NCBI GenBank assembly: GCA_027943335.1
Contig: BSBK01003249.1
Coordinates: forward strand, 434,001 to 498,000
Length of the DNA: 64,000 bases
Reading direction: 5' to 3'
Origin: Chamaecyparis obtusa
Lineage: Eukaryota; Streptophyta; Pinopsida; Cupressales; Cupressaceae
Part shown: in pieces, positions 23,926-35,380 of the stretch
Numbering within the stretch: position 1 is the first letter of the stretch
Layout: each line of letters starts with the position of its first letter
The notes under the pieces: model-generated
Told to the model about the DNA's origin: nothing
Seen by the model: only the letters and a program-made list of their open reading frames with translations
Databases searched by the model: none
Made by a program: the position numbers and the translations under genes

Positions 23926-25179
23926 TATAATACCCCAAAAATGGGCTATAGGTTCATTAACCTCCTACATCATCAAATCGAATGAAATCGACATCAAAGT
24001 CCTAACCTAAGGCACATCTGCACTTCAGTTTATCAAAAACCTAATTGATTATCTTAATTCTGGATCGGGGAATATTCCTTCAATATTCCTAATTTATCAT
24101 AATTATCTTTAATTGAATATTATTTGGTGATAAATGTCATTATTTATCCTAAAGTTTGATTAATTGAATATTCTAAATATTTAATTAATTAACATAATTC
24201 TACCACTTAAATATTTAATTAGATTTAATTACATTTATTTATAATTAATATTGTTTTTATTTTAACAATAAATCAAAATTCCTACAAACAATCAATTGAA
24301 TATTTATTTAATTGATTTAAAATCAAAGTTGTCAAATTTGATGATTTAATTGGAATAAAGTTTGATTTAATAATTGATTAACCCATGCATCAGTTATTTT
24401 AAATTTAAAATCAGTTAAGTTGAAAATAAATCACTTTATTTTTAATTAAATCATGCACAATCAGAAAAGTAGGCAACTAGAAATTAACAACCAATTTTAA
24501 ATTTAAAATCAACATCTGATGATGAGTTGAAATTTGATCTAAACTCTATTTTGAGTTAAACACTGCTTTTGCATGATTTTTGTGAGTTAATTATCTATGG
24601 TTTCTTGTTAAACTCAAAAATCAACCTAAGTTTATCAAGAGTGATTTATGGCTTTTCCTCAATGCATCTTCAAGCCCTAGATTTCTATAAAAACAAGGCG
24701 TAGCTCTTCACAATTCATCTCATATCTCTCAAATTTGCACAATTACTCTGGTGAATTTACAATTGAAGCACAAATCTTTTGCGACAAGCAATTTTGTGAG
24801 ATCATTTCATAGTTTTTCATAGCTTTTGCATACTTTTGCATTCATCTTCATAGCATTGTTAGATTAATTGCATATCATTTCAATTCATTCTAGATTAGTT
24901 TCATATCAATTTTTTCATCTAATTGCTTACAAAATCCAAAAAAATATATTAATCTGTATTCATACAATTTTTCTTTCTTTTGCATTCAAATCCTTCGTTT
25001 AGGTGTTGCATTGTCACTCATCTTGATTTCAATCTGAGAACATCATACTCGCACCTACTAGAAGGCAGTAAATCACCTAGTTAGCTTAGTTTCATTTATT
25101 TGTAGATTTTAATTTTGCTAACTTCTAATGTTTTACTAAAGTGTTGTGTCTGCAGCTAGGTACAATTTTCACACACACA
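23926..25179 (+). repeat. RLG-2 5' LTR (about 1,254 bp)
   Basis: Starts TATAATACCCCAAAAATGGG, where RLG-3 has TGTAATACCCC, and ends TTCACACACACA directly before the PBS. It is the inverted equivalent of 51331-52446. The canonical TG start is mutated to TA. Confidence 0.88.
24684..24693 (+). promoter_or_regulatory. Probable TATA box in RLG-2 5' LTR
   Basis: TCTATAAAAA within GATTTCTATAAAAACAAGG, followed about 25 bp later by AGCTCTTCACAA. The same arrangement is found in the other two LTRs. Confidence 0.55.
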
Positions 25180-25182
25180 TTT

Positions 25183-25203
25183 CTAGCGCCCACCGTGGGG
25201 CCC
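25183..25203 (+). other. RLG-2 primer-binding site
   Basis: CTAGCGCCCACCGTGGGGCC just inside the LTR. It matches the RLG-1 site apart from a few substitutions. Confidence 0.75.
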
Positions 25204-27448
25204 TAAAATGAGTTTCCCTTCTATTCTATCAATTTTCTATATTTTTCTATCAAAACTATGATTTTTAATTTTTTGTTTTCATACATCCCTATACAGATTC
25301 TCGTGCAAGATTTTTCATCACATCACGTGAAGTTTTGTTGGTTTCAGCACTTCCTCACGTGAGACCACATCCTTCCTCGTACGAGAACGCATCCTAACTT
25401 GCATGAGATTTTACATCCAAAGACCCAAAATCTATAGATCTGTACTTTTAGATTATTGATTTCTGATGCTTATTATTTATTGTTGATTCCTCTTGATTCT
25501 GTACTTTCAGAGATAGTGTAATACCAGATTGTAGAATTTTTAGATGTGTGCTAAATTTTGGATTGCAGAGCATTGGAACTGAGGTATTCTACTATGGTCT
25601 GATAACACTTTGATTTGGATTAAAATGAACTCTCATGTGTCAAGCTTGTGTGATCTTTTCTGCTTTCATATCACAGACTTCATTTTGGGCTATAAAACGA
25701 ACATAGATTTTCTTTCTGCACATCTGTTACACATAGTAAATAGGCCCTATGAACATTATTTGTGGATGATCTTGAGAGATCGAGCTTCTTTCTCTTATTA
25801 TTCATGTGAAGCTCTTCTTGATGAAGGATCCCCTTGTAGGTAGGGAGGATACTAAGATTGTCTTGTGTTCTACTAGATTTTTGAGTCTTCAACTTTTGAT
25901 TGATACATTCTCTCTTTGAAGAAATTGATAGACCATAAGTGATTGACATCATAGATCTTTGTGAGATAATTTCAGTCTTAGCATGTTAGATTAATCTATC
26001 TACTTTGTTTTGGTGAAGTGAAGAGGTTAGGGGATTATGCTCTACTTCCTTTTTGGATAGTACCAAAAACTAAGATCCTTGAATCTGATCTAGTCCCCCT
26101 GTGGTATCTTTTGTGAGTCACCTTTAGAGAGGGTTAACCGTAGTGGACATTCCCTTAATTGGGTCAACCACGTGGATGAAACCTCAAGCAATAATAGCCA
26201 TTTTCACCATGGTAGCAGTAGCCACTATATAAATGTCCTTATGGAGGAAATCTTCATAGGTGTGGTCTCTTGTTGGGCTGTCAGATCTCCCTAGCAGCTC
26301 CTGATTGATTAAATTCTTAGACTATGTTAAAACCCCGATGCGCTTGGATTGGAGTTCGCCCTCTTGAGATCAAAAAAGTTGTAGATTCATACCATTACTA
26401 CAAACCCTAGTGAGGCCAATTTTTCATTTTCTAAGAATATGTGTGTGATTGAAAAACTTTTTGGAGAACATACACAAGTAGCAATTCTTAGGGATTAGCA
26501 CAATAAGTCACTATTGCTTGTTCATGCGCAAGGTTGCTTTTTCCCTTGTTCATTTTTTTCAGACAATTTCTTGCTTCCCTTGCTTGTTTTTTTGCGTGCT
26601 TGATATCTTCTTGGTTACTTGAGACAAACTATCACACAGATCTTCAAACCTGGACAAAGAAAATCTTGCAAATAAACTGATTCTAAAAAATTGAAAAATT
26701 ACAAAATCTGAATGAAAATCCTTTTCTAGTGTAAAAACTGAATATTCTATCAAAGAACAGCTGGCACTATGTCTCAAAATTTGTGCCTCAAAAATTGTGC
26801 CAAAATTGTCAAACTTTGTTCTTTTATCATGCAAGATTTTAGTTTTTTTAGCATTTCCTCGTGCAAGATTGCATATTCTCGCGCGCAACCTGGTACTTCC
26901 TTGCATGGGATAGAATTTTCTCACATGAGGTTGTCCCAAAATTTTCAAAAAAGCAAGCCTATTCCCATCAGTTGGTCAACTTTCTATCAGATCTAATTTT
27001 TGTCTAGGATCCATATGCCTATTTTCCTATAGCACACTGCTTGAAACTGGATGTCTAGAGTTGAGAAACAAATTTTGGAATCTATCAAACAAATCATTAT
27101 GTTAGGAACAAAGTAGAAACTATAACAAATCCATTCATTTTCCTAAAGTGGTCTCTTGAGTCTGATTTAGCCTTTTGATTTATCGATTTGAGTCTTTTTC
27201 ATCTTGTGTCAAAACCTTGTCAAAATTTATCTTCAAATTTAGTCTTCATACAAAATGGCTAAGTGTTGTGAGCTTGTGTCCACCATCTTTTGGGTGTCTA
27301 CCCATAATACTAGGGCACAATATCCTTCATTTACATCCAATCTAATCTTCAATCAATCCAATCTTGACAAGGTTATGTCATTCAATCTTCTTGAATCAGG
27401 GCACTCTTCAGTTGTCTTCATCTTGCTCTCTTGCTTCACCCAAGGTTA
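25204..27448 (+). other. RLG-2 5' leader
   Basis: About 2.2 kb without an enzyme motif. Parts are alignable with the RLG-1 and RLG-3 leaders, including the conserved stop-free block at 26100-26294 and the segment CCTTGTAGGTAGGGAGGATA at about 25829. Confidence 0.75.
26100..26294 (+). other. Conserved leader block (RLG-2 copy)
   Basis: 65 stop-free codons with CESPLERVN, SGHSLNWVNH and final WAVRSP before TAG. The frame and stop are shared with the other two copies. A TAG lies three codons upstream, and no ATG opens the frame. It contains CTATATAAATG at about 26226, which resembles a TATA box. Confidence 0.45.
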
Positions 27449-29541
27449 ATGGTGGAAACTAGAGCTTCCTCATGCAAGAAATCTAGAGAAGCACCTCATA
27501 CCTTACCTTTGTCTACTCATGTGGGTCCAACCTTTGAAGAACTCTACAATTCAGGTCTTTACGAAGACGACGGTCTCATCAATCTATGATTAAAAATCTG
27601 GTTACATCCCGCCTCCTCCATCAATCCAAGGAGGCAATCAACAAACTCCACATCAATTTATCCCAGGGAGTCCTAAAACTCCTAACATGACTTAAGAAGG
27701 GACAAACCATAGGTCTCAAGGACATCACTCTCAACATGGTGTAGATCAAGAACCCACACCTTCTAAAATTTCTCGATATCAAAATGATGATGACTTCAAG
27801 AGAATGATGAGGCATTTCTTGAAGAAAGACAGAGAAAGATACTTCCTAGAGTTAGCTCGCCAAGGAGCTAAACTTCCTCCCAACTTTAATGTTGAATATA
27901 TCATTACACATGAGGAATAAACTCCAATCACTGCTATGATGAAATAGATGCATGTCATGCAAGTCAAGCTTAACAAACTCAAAAAAAAGAAGGAACCTAA
28001 GGAGTTCTCCATGGAAGCTCTATGTCCTCTTCCATTTGATAAAGACTTGTACATGCCACCATTCTCTAAAAGAGTGGAGATGCCTAAATATGATAAGTAT
28101 GATGGAAACTCTGATCCTCGAGATCATATTAGAGAATTGTGTACTCAATCTATGGAGTTCATGCACAAACCAACCTACTTAATGCATCTTTTCCCCTGAC
28201 CTCTGGGAGGGTCAGCTATTCATTGGTTCTCAAAAATGCCTCCTACTATCAAAACTTTCAAGGAGTTAATCAAACTTTTCTATCAACAATACTCCTATAA
28301 AATCCAACATCCGGTCACCATGATCGATATCTGCAATCTGAAATAGAACTCAAGTGAACCATTCCTGACTTTTCTCAAAAGATGGAGGAAGAAATTTTCT
28401 CTATATGCTAGACTTATTCTATAAACTGAGAAGCTAGAAATCTTCATCAAAAATCTTGTTCCAGAACTTAACTACCATTTGCAAATGCAAAACCATACAT
28501 CCTTTGATAAAATGGTAGAAAATGCAATCAAAATTGAGAAAGTACTTGTGCAAAAAGGAGACATATCACTTCAAAAAGACAAGTATGAATCTGGATCTAA
28601 TTCTAAAGACAAAGGCAAAAATTGGAACAAGAATAAAGGTGTTGTCATAGACGGTGTTGTTGATAATATTCATGCCCCATCTAAGGCACTCGCTTTCAAT
28701 CTTACTATTGGCACCCAAGCTATCAAAGCTTTTGAAGCTAAAGCAACAGAATCTAACAAGAAGTCATCTGACTATAAACCTTGGGCTACATATCCTAAAT
28801 GCAAGTTTACTCCTCTTGGAGAGTCCTTGGAATCTTCCATGAAAACTCTATTGGCTAACAACATCATCTTCTTTCCTGAGATCTGACCATTTGATCCTGA
28901 ACCTAAACCAAAATAGTGGAAAGAGACCGATTTCTGTGACTTCCATTGTAATAAGGGTCATAAAACCAATAACTGTGTACACTTGAAACACATCATATAA
29001 GACAAAATTGATAATGGATAAATCATAATTGACAATCATAAAAGTAATAATGATCATACAGCATTCACGGAACCATTTCTGAAACATAATCAAGGAGATT
29101 CATCTTCTCAGCCTAATGTGGGTGCTAAAGTCAATTATGCCTACTCTGGAAACAATGTTGTCATAAATATGGTTGAGCCATTACTATCTAAGCATTGCAA
29201 TGTCATCACAATTGTAAGAAAAGATAGAGAAAATCAATCAACAAATGTAGTTACTCAATCACAAGCTCAGGCTCATCTACAAGGACAAACTTCTGATTCA
29301 TCAAATGTCCCTAAGATGCCTTTCAATATTTCATCTACTTCTAAATAGAAGGCTGCCTCTAAATCATCAAATCCTAAAGACATGAGGCCAACATCATATA
29401 GTATTGTCCAACAACTCCAGCATACAAATGCAAAAATCTCCATGTTTGAGTTGCTTCGGATATCTTCAGCTCATAGAGCCATTCTAGACAAAGCTCTGCT
29501 TGGATCCAATGTTCCTGACAACCTTGATTTAGATAGATTCC
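27449..29541 (+). pseudogene. RLG-2 gag
   Basis: Gag polyprotein starting at ATG 27449 (MVETRASSCKKS). Frameshifts and stops break the first 500 bp. Better-preserved blocks lie at 27948-28199 (FDKDLYMPPFSKRVEMPKYD), 28479-28886 and 29118-29348. This is the only one of the three copies whose zinc finger at about 28935-28985 keeps its cysteines (CDFHCNKGHKTNNC). The end, with the segment leading into the protease (LDRF), is cut by NA-2. Confidence 0.9.
29537..29541. repeat. Target-site duplication, left copy (NA-2)
   Basis: ATTCC occurs here and at 34576-34580. RLG-3 has the uninterrupted equivalent (AGTTCCAGACTATGG on its strand). Confidence 0.9.
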
Positions 29542-29860
29542 TATTAATGTTTGTAGCTTCAGTCATATGATCACTTAGATTACATATAATACTTAGATAT
29601 TGATTAATAATAATATATTGTATGTTGTGTGTATATATATATATGATATATATATGTTATAATATTATTAATATATATTACTCTAATATATGATTGATTA
29701 ATGAAACATTATAAAATGAATAGACATGTCCCATGAAGGGACATGTCTCTCATAGCCTCATTCCTAATATAAATAAGAGAGATTGTTGCATTTGGAAAAC
29801 ACATGCCATATACAACTTAGGCAGTGCCATTACATTTGCAGCAATATGGAAAACTCAACA
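29542..29860 (+). repeat. NA-2 5' LTR (319 bp)
   Basis: TATTAATGTTTGTAGC to AAAACTCAACA. It is nearly identical to 34249-34575. The starting TG is mutated to TA. An internal TA-rich stretch at 29630-29660 differs in repeat number between the two LTRs. Confidence 0.95.
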
Positions 29861-29872
29861 TGGTATCAGAGC
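29861..29872 (+). other. NA-2 primer-binding site (initiator Met tRNA)
   Basis: TGGTATCAGAGC immediately adjoins the LTR end, a perfect copia-type site. Confidence 0.95.
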
Positions 29873-32855
29873 CAGGCTGCAAATGTAGAGAAAGGAATGA
29901 AAGAATTAATAATGAAATGGCTAATCTCAGGAAGCTTGTGTGGAGATTAAAACAAATTAGAATATGGCTCGTATGAAGAACATAATCATAGGAGGAAATC
30001 TAGAATGGTAATGAGGATCACATTCACAGTTGCCATAAATATGGGAGATGGGGGGTGTCATTGAATCAAGTCATCCCTGAAGCTCATATCCATCGATGCA
30101 TTGAATATCAAAGATGGTCTTGTTTGCAAGATTATATTATTTCCCAAGTATTGAACAAGAGGTAGAGGTAGGGTTACGATCAATCAAGGACTACACACAC
30201 CCACAAACATATTTGTGCATACTGGGAAATCCAACAACTACTCCATAACATACTGGTTTGATATTATGGTGGGCATTCAGGGGTAATTATGAAAGATCAA
30301 ATATAGATTACGAGTACCATATCCAGAGGGGATAATATTGCCAAACTGATTTGTTCTATACTTGGATTTGATTGGGGTAAATAGGTCTTTCCTTTAGTAG
30401 ATACTTTCACCTTGCCCCATATCAATTCAGTCTTAATGTATGTTCCAAGAGAGGTTGGAATGATAAAAATCTTCGATGACCATCTAGGTTTGTTCCTTGG
30501 AGCTGGAGTATTTGATGGGAGTATGATATTCTAAAGTTCATTATTCCAAATAGACTCTTAGCTTAGTGGTTGGGAAGTTTGAAAGAGACAGATAGATGCC
30601 ACATCAGACTTCTACATAATTTTGGGTTCATGTTGCTTATCAAGTGAGAAATTCATTCTTATGCATTACCTAACTATTGTCTTAGAATGGGAAACAACAG
30701 GGAAGTATCAATTTGATAGTAGCACTAAACAAATCTAATCGACTTAGTCAACTATCATTAACAAACAACATGAGACAATGACCCAATTATATTATGAAGG
30801 AAACTTGATGTCAGTTATCTCTCTCAAGAGAACAGGTGCCAGCAACTATACAGGAAATCATCCGAACAAAGAATATTATATCTATCTATGGTGATATTGT
30901 CTTGATAAATCAAATTTCATTGAAGCATCTGATCAAGGAAGTGACTAAATTATTATCGGCAAGTAACATATATTGAATACACTATTCAAAGGTTGTGGAC
31001 ACAAAAGTCAAAAGAAGTTATGAATGAAATGGATGTCCCTCGCAATATTTGACATATTTGCATAATCATTCATTCGCAAGGGTTCCACCATGGAACTACG
31101 ATTTGGATTTCAGAAGTAGAAAATTTTATATCCATAATTATTACCAATAGCGATCATCTTACTCGCCAAATGTTATGCTTTAAATTCCTGAGTTTTGAGT
31201 GTAAATAATGATTGTCTTACTGATGATGATCTCCATACAAGTTGGGTAACTATTGAAGACCTTTGACTGATAGTGAATGATAATTGAAGAAAATATATCA
31301 AGAATATTTGGAGATTACTATCTACCAACATAGGACTGTTAGAACCACGGTTGGAGGCACACAAAATAAATTATACTTGCCTGACATTGATTCCCTAAGA
31401 AACATCACTTTTCTATAAGGATTAAGAGTGTGTGATTACTTATCCTTAGGATGATTCAAGTATAGCCCAAATAGAGGAAACTCTAGTAAGGCTCGTAAAT
31501 GAAGACATCTAGTGATTTCCTTGTGGAAGCACATGACAAAAAGACCATCCCAGAATAGTCCCTTCAATGGTAGTTTGTAAAATTGAGATGGAATCTGTTT
31601 GATGGAACACATACTTATGGGTTATATGAAGGTCGCATAGCTTCTATATTATATGTTGAGCGGTTCCTATGTTGAAATTTGGTGTTCAAGGAAATGATGA
31701 TGTTATAGAGACACCTCTTGAGCTTGTGGACGACATTCATGATCACTTGTACATGCTCTTTAAGTATGGAGAATACAAATCCTACTGCAAGGCAATTAAG
31801 AGTTCGAGATGCAAGCGCAAAGAGTACTAAGGAAGAATGAGCTAAAGACATTATTAGAAAATCCTCTTAAACCTGATGGAAATGATGACCAAAGTATTGT
31901 GAAAAGTAGAGAGTGAGAAAATGGGGATCATTCACTCTAGGCTATCACTCTGCGTGAAGATTATCAACATGCCTAGCATGAACAACATTATGATCTCCTG
32001 CAGCGTGTAATTATGATGAGAGTTGATTCATGCATGATATTTCCTATATGGGCTCACCTTACTAAAGGAAAAATTTGAAACTTAAGATAAGTATTTTTTA
32101 TTATATTTACTTCTTTTAGTTAATCTCTTATTTGTATTTCTTTACGTACTATAAGAGTTATTTTCCTTGATCTTTTCCTTTCTCTCTAAGGATGTGCTTG
32201 CAGGAAAAGAAATTGAGTAGAGAGTTGATATCAGATTTAGAGGGAGTTTGACAATGTCAAGATGGATACACGAACTTGAGCTTCCAAGGAAGAATCTACA
32301 TGATCTACATCTATGAGCTTTTGAGGATCCAAATCAGAAGAAGTCTGATGAACCATCAGGTTAAATGTTGATGAAATTAATCTTGCATTGAACAAATGAT
32401 CATGTACTAGATGATGAGAGTCTCTTAAAACAAGATAGTTTCATGATTGTGGCCATGTATGATTCTGTAACAGAGGGAGCTACTAGAGGATCTCCCAAAA
32501 GACCTTAATGAAAATATCTAGAGATCATGATAGATGTATAAGTTGTTGGATCAAAGGGAATTCAAGAAAAGAGCTTGATACAAACTAAAGAACAAAGACT
32601 CGACCTGCTAGAGTGAAGTCAGAAGGTTGATATTAGATTGAGAGGGAGTATAATAGTTCATCTAAAACAACCTTGGATGAGGAGGTGAGGAGGTTGTTAC
32701 AAGACCTTAAAGGAAGCATCTAGAAGACTATGAGATTGAGTCCCATGTGTGCTGGCTAAAATGCTTTTATGCTATCTCCTACATAACTTAGGGTTCACCT
32801 ATAGTGATGAAAACTATATAAGAGATATAGTGCATAAGTATGCTATTTAAGGTAC
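29873..32855 (+). other. NA-2 interior, degenerate
   Basis: About 3 kb where gag, protease, integrase and RT would be expected. All frames are broken, and I could not identify a domain by eye. Purine-rich AGAGGGAGT motifs resembling the polypurine tract recur at about 32240 and 32640. Confidence 0.6.
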
Positions 32856-32970
32856 ATTATCCCTATAGAACATATGGCTAATATTCTCACCAAGTTTCTT
32901 GCTAGAGGTAAGGTTGTGTACCTTTGAGATAAACTTGACATGTTGAAGAATGAAGCCTTAGATGAAAAGG
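32856..32970 (+). pseudogene. NA-2 relic of copia RNase H C-terminus
   Basis: Reads IIPIEHMANILTKFLARGK, then a stop, then DKLDMLKNEAL. This matches the copia pattern ADILTKPLARGKF...RDKLG at the end of RNase H. It shows that NA-2 descends from a copia element that once had pol. Confidence 0.75.
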
Positions 32971-33327
32971 ATTTTCATCTACTATCTTGTATGTTATTGC
33001 ATTCTTCTCCTTGATAGAGAAGTCTAAGGTGAAAGCCCTTGTTTCCACCCTTTGGGATGAGCTGTGATGGATCCACCCTTTGACATGAGTCAAGGTGGAT
33101 TTCACGTGTGTGACTCCAGGACTTATGGGCCCTCCTATGAACATTGGAGAAAGGTGATGACTTTTCGACAATGAACACTTGTATTTGATGTTACAAGGTG
33201 ATGATCTTGTAACATGGGGATTCATTATGGTAGACAGTTATATGTCCATGCACATACCATAATAGGGTTATATGTAAATGGAATGTAATGTTCTTATTTA
33301 CTATATCCTTGTATCACGATATGTAGT

Positions 33328-33826
33328 GATATGAAAATTAGGTATCACAGAGGTGATTCCTCGTATCAAGGTGATATGAAAATTAGGTATCACAGAGGTG
33401 ATTCCTCATATCAAGGTGATATGAAAATTAGGTATCACAGAGGTGATCCCTCATATCAAGGTGATATGAAAATTAGGTATCACAAAAGTGATTCCTCATA
33501 TCAAGGTGATATGAAAACTAGGTATCACATGTTAGGTGATTCCTCATATCACATGTTAGGTGATATTGAAAATTGGGTATCACATGTTAGGTGATTCCTC
33601 ATATCACATGTTAGATGATATTGAAAACTAGGTATCACATGTTAGGTGATTCCTCATATCACATGTTAGGTGATATTGAAAACTGGGTATCACATGTTAG
33701 GTGATTCCTCATATCACATGTTAGGTGATATTGAAAACTGGGTATCACATGTTAGGTGATTCCTCATATCACATGTTAGGTGATATGTAAAACTTGGTAT
33801 CACATGTTAGGTGATACTTCATATCA
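33328..33826 (+). repeat. NA-2 minisatellite with hairpin-forming 45 and 55 bp units
   Basis: Four units of about 45 bp (GATATGAAAATTAGGTATCA... TCAAGGT) are followed by about five related units of 55 bp (with ACATGTTAGG inserts). Each carries inverted motifs such as TCATATCA-AGG-TGATATGA and GGTATCAC...GTGATTCC. It opens a repetitive frame at 33331-33594 that is not thought to be coding. Confidence 0.95.
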
Positions 33827-34137
33827 TGAATTATGTAATATATGATTTCTTAGTATCCATATGAATCATATTATGATTCTTCTAAACTTAGTATTATATA
33901 TTGATTGGACCCTATGAAACATATCACATAGTGACATATCTCTACGTAAACTTAGTATTCATATTACAGACATCATGAGATGTATTGTCATTAGACATAC
34001 CATGGAAATTTATGAGCTATGGTGAACATCATGTGACTTGATATTCTTGCATATACCATATCTCCTTATATCACAATGGGGTGATATCTCCTCTCTTTAA
34101 ATTTAATGAGTTATTATCTTGATGGATTTTATCTTAT

Positions 34138-34248
34138 CTAGCTAAGAGGGAGTGTTGATGTTTTGTATGGCTATAGTTAGGGTCTTATGTGTTGACAAGG
34201 GAGACCACAAAACATTCTGTTTGATCATCTTCCCTAGCTAAGAGGGAG
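34138..34248 (+). repeat. NA-2 duplicated polypurine tract / LTR junction
   Basis: CTAGCTAAGAGGGAGTGTTG at about 34138 and CTAGCTAAGAGGGAGTGTTA at about 34233 are near-identical. The second is the functional PPT next to the right LTR; the first is followed by only a few LTR-like bases (ATGTTT). Confidence 0.8.
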
Positions 34249-34575
34249 TGTTAATGTTTGTAGCTTCAGTCATATGATCACTTAGATTACATATAATACT
34301 TAGATATTGATTAATAATAATATATTGTATGTTGTGTATATATATATATATATATATGATATATATATATGTTATATTATTATTAATATATATTATTCTA
34401 ATATATGATTGATTAATGAAACATTATAAAATGAATAGACATGTCTCATGAAGGGACATGTCTCTCATAGCCTCATTCCTAATATAAATAAGAGAGATTG
34501 TTGCATTTGGAAAACACATACCATATACAACTTGGGCAGTGCCATTACATTTGCAGTGATATGGAAAACTCAATA
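34249..34575 (+). repeat. NA-2 3' LTR (327 bp)
   Basis: TGTTAATGTTTGTAGC to AAAACTCAATA. The final CA is mutated to TA. It is followed by the ATTCC duplication at 34576-34580. Confidence 0.95.
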
Positions 34576-34580
34576 ATTCC

Positions 34581-35380
34581 AAACTATGGTTGGTCATCTG
34601 ATGTCTCCCCAGTATATCTCCTTTTCAGAGGAAGATGATAACTCCTTGAGTCATCTACATAACCATCCCTTGCACATTGAAGTCTTGATCCAAAACCATC
34701 ATGTCAAACATGTGTTGATAGATGGGGGCATCGGTCTCAACATTTTTTCTTATAGCTTGATCACACATTTTGGATTATCTAAAACTTCCATTGATCCTAA
34801 GAAGAAGATAACTATCAAAGCATACGATGAGAAAGAAAAATCTTCCAAAGGAACTATTGTCTTACCTATCAAAATAGGTCTTGTTATCAGAGACACCATA
34901 TGTCAAGTTCTTGATCTACCTTTGGCTTACAACATCCTTCTAGGGAAACCTTGGATACATGAAATGAAATTTATTCCTTCCACATACCATCAATGTGCGA
35001 AATTTCCTTATGAAGGAGTAGAGGTGATGATTCCATCTAACCTATATATAACTTGCAATTCTTTGAAAGAAAGTGTTGATAAACTTGTTCCTAATAACAA
35101 AGAATCTTCCACTAAGCAGTTAGACATTGCTTCAACCTCTAAAATGGAAGACATTGCTAAAGAAGTCAAAATCAAGGATAATGGCATGGGAGAATACACA
35201 ATGGAACCTATTTTATCTCTCACATCTCTCCCATTATCCCCAAAATATTATGGACAACCATCTGACAAAGTGAAACCTATAGCTAAAGAATCCCAAGTCA
35301 TATTCAATGGAAGTTTTGTCACGGAGCAAGTATCTAAACAAGAGTTTGAGGAAGATGAATTTGAGATTGCATGGTTATAA
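34581..35380 (+). pseudogene. RLG-2 retropepsin-like protease region
   Basis: Aspartic protease domain in an open stretch of about 264 codons from 34586. It contains HVLIDGGIGLNIFSYSLITH with the catalytic Asp in DGG, then TICQVLDLPLAYNILLGKPW. The C-terminal part is Ser/Lys/Glu-rich and ends at a TAA after DEFEIAWL. It continues the gag frame when NA-2 and one target copy are removed (5039 bp), which confirms that gag and protease were one frame. Confidence 0.9.

Larger units (their letters stand above)
29542..34575 (+). mobile_element. NA-2: decayed copia-type LTR element with minisatellite
   Basis: A 5.0 kb element bounded by LTRs of 319 and 327 bp and the ATTCC duplication. It has a perfect TGGTATCAGAGC primer site right after the left LTR and a polypurine tract before the right LTR, so it is plus-oriented. 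Between them no long ORF survives. Only a copia RNase H tail is recognisable at 32856-32970. The downstream half holds a tandem array and a duplicated PPT/LTR junction. It lies in RLG-2 gag. Confidence 0.92.

Noticed and set aside
27621..28054. Minus-strand frames over RLG-2 gag
   Set aside because: They are antisense to gag, whose plus-strand blocks match RLG-1 and RLG-3.
33331..33594. Repeat array in NA-2 as a CRISPR or a repetitive protein gene
   Set aside because: Units are contiguous without unique spacers, and the frame exists only because early units are 45 bp (a multiple of 3). It closes when unit length changes.
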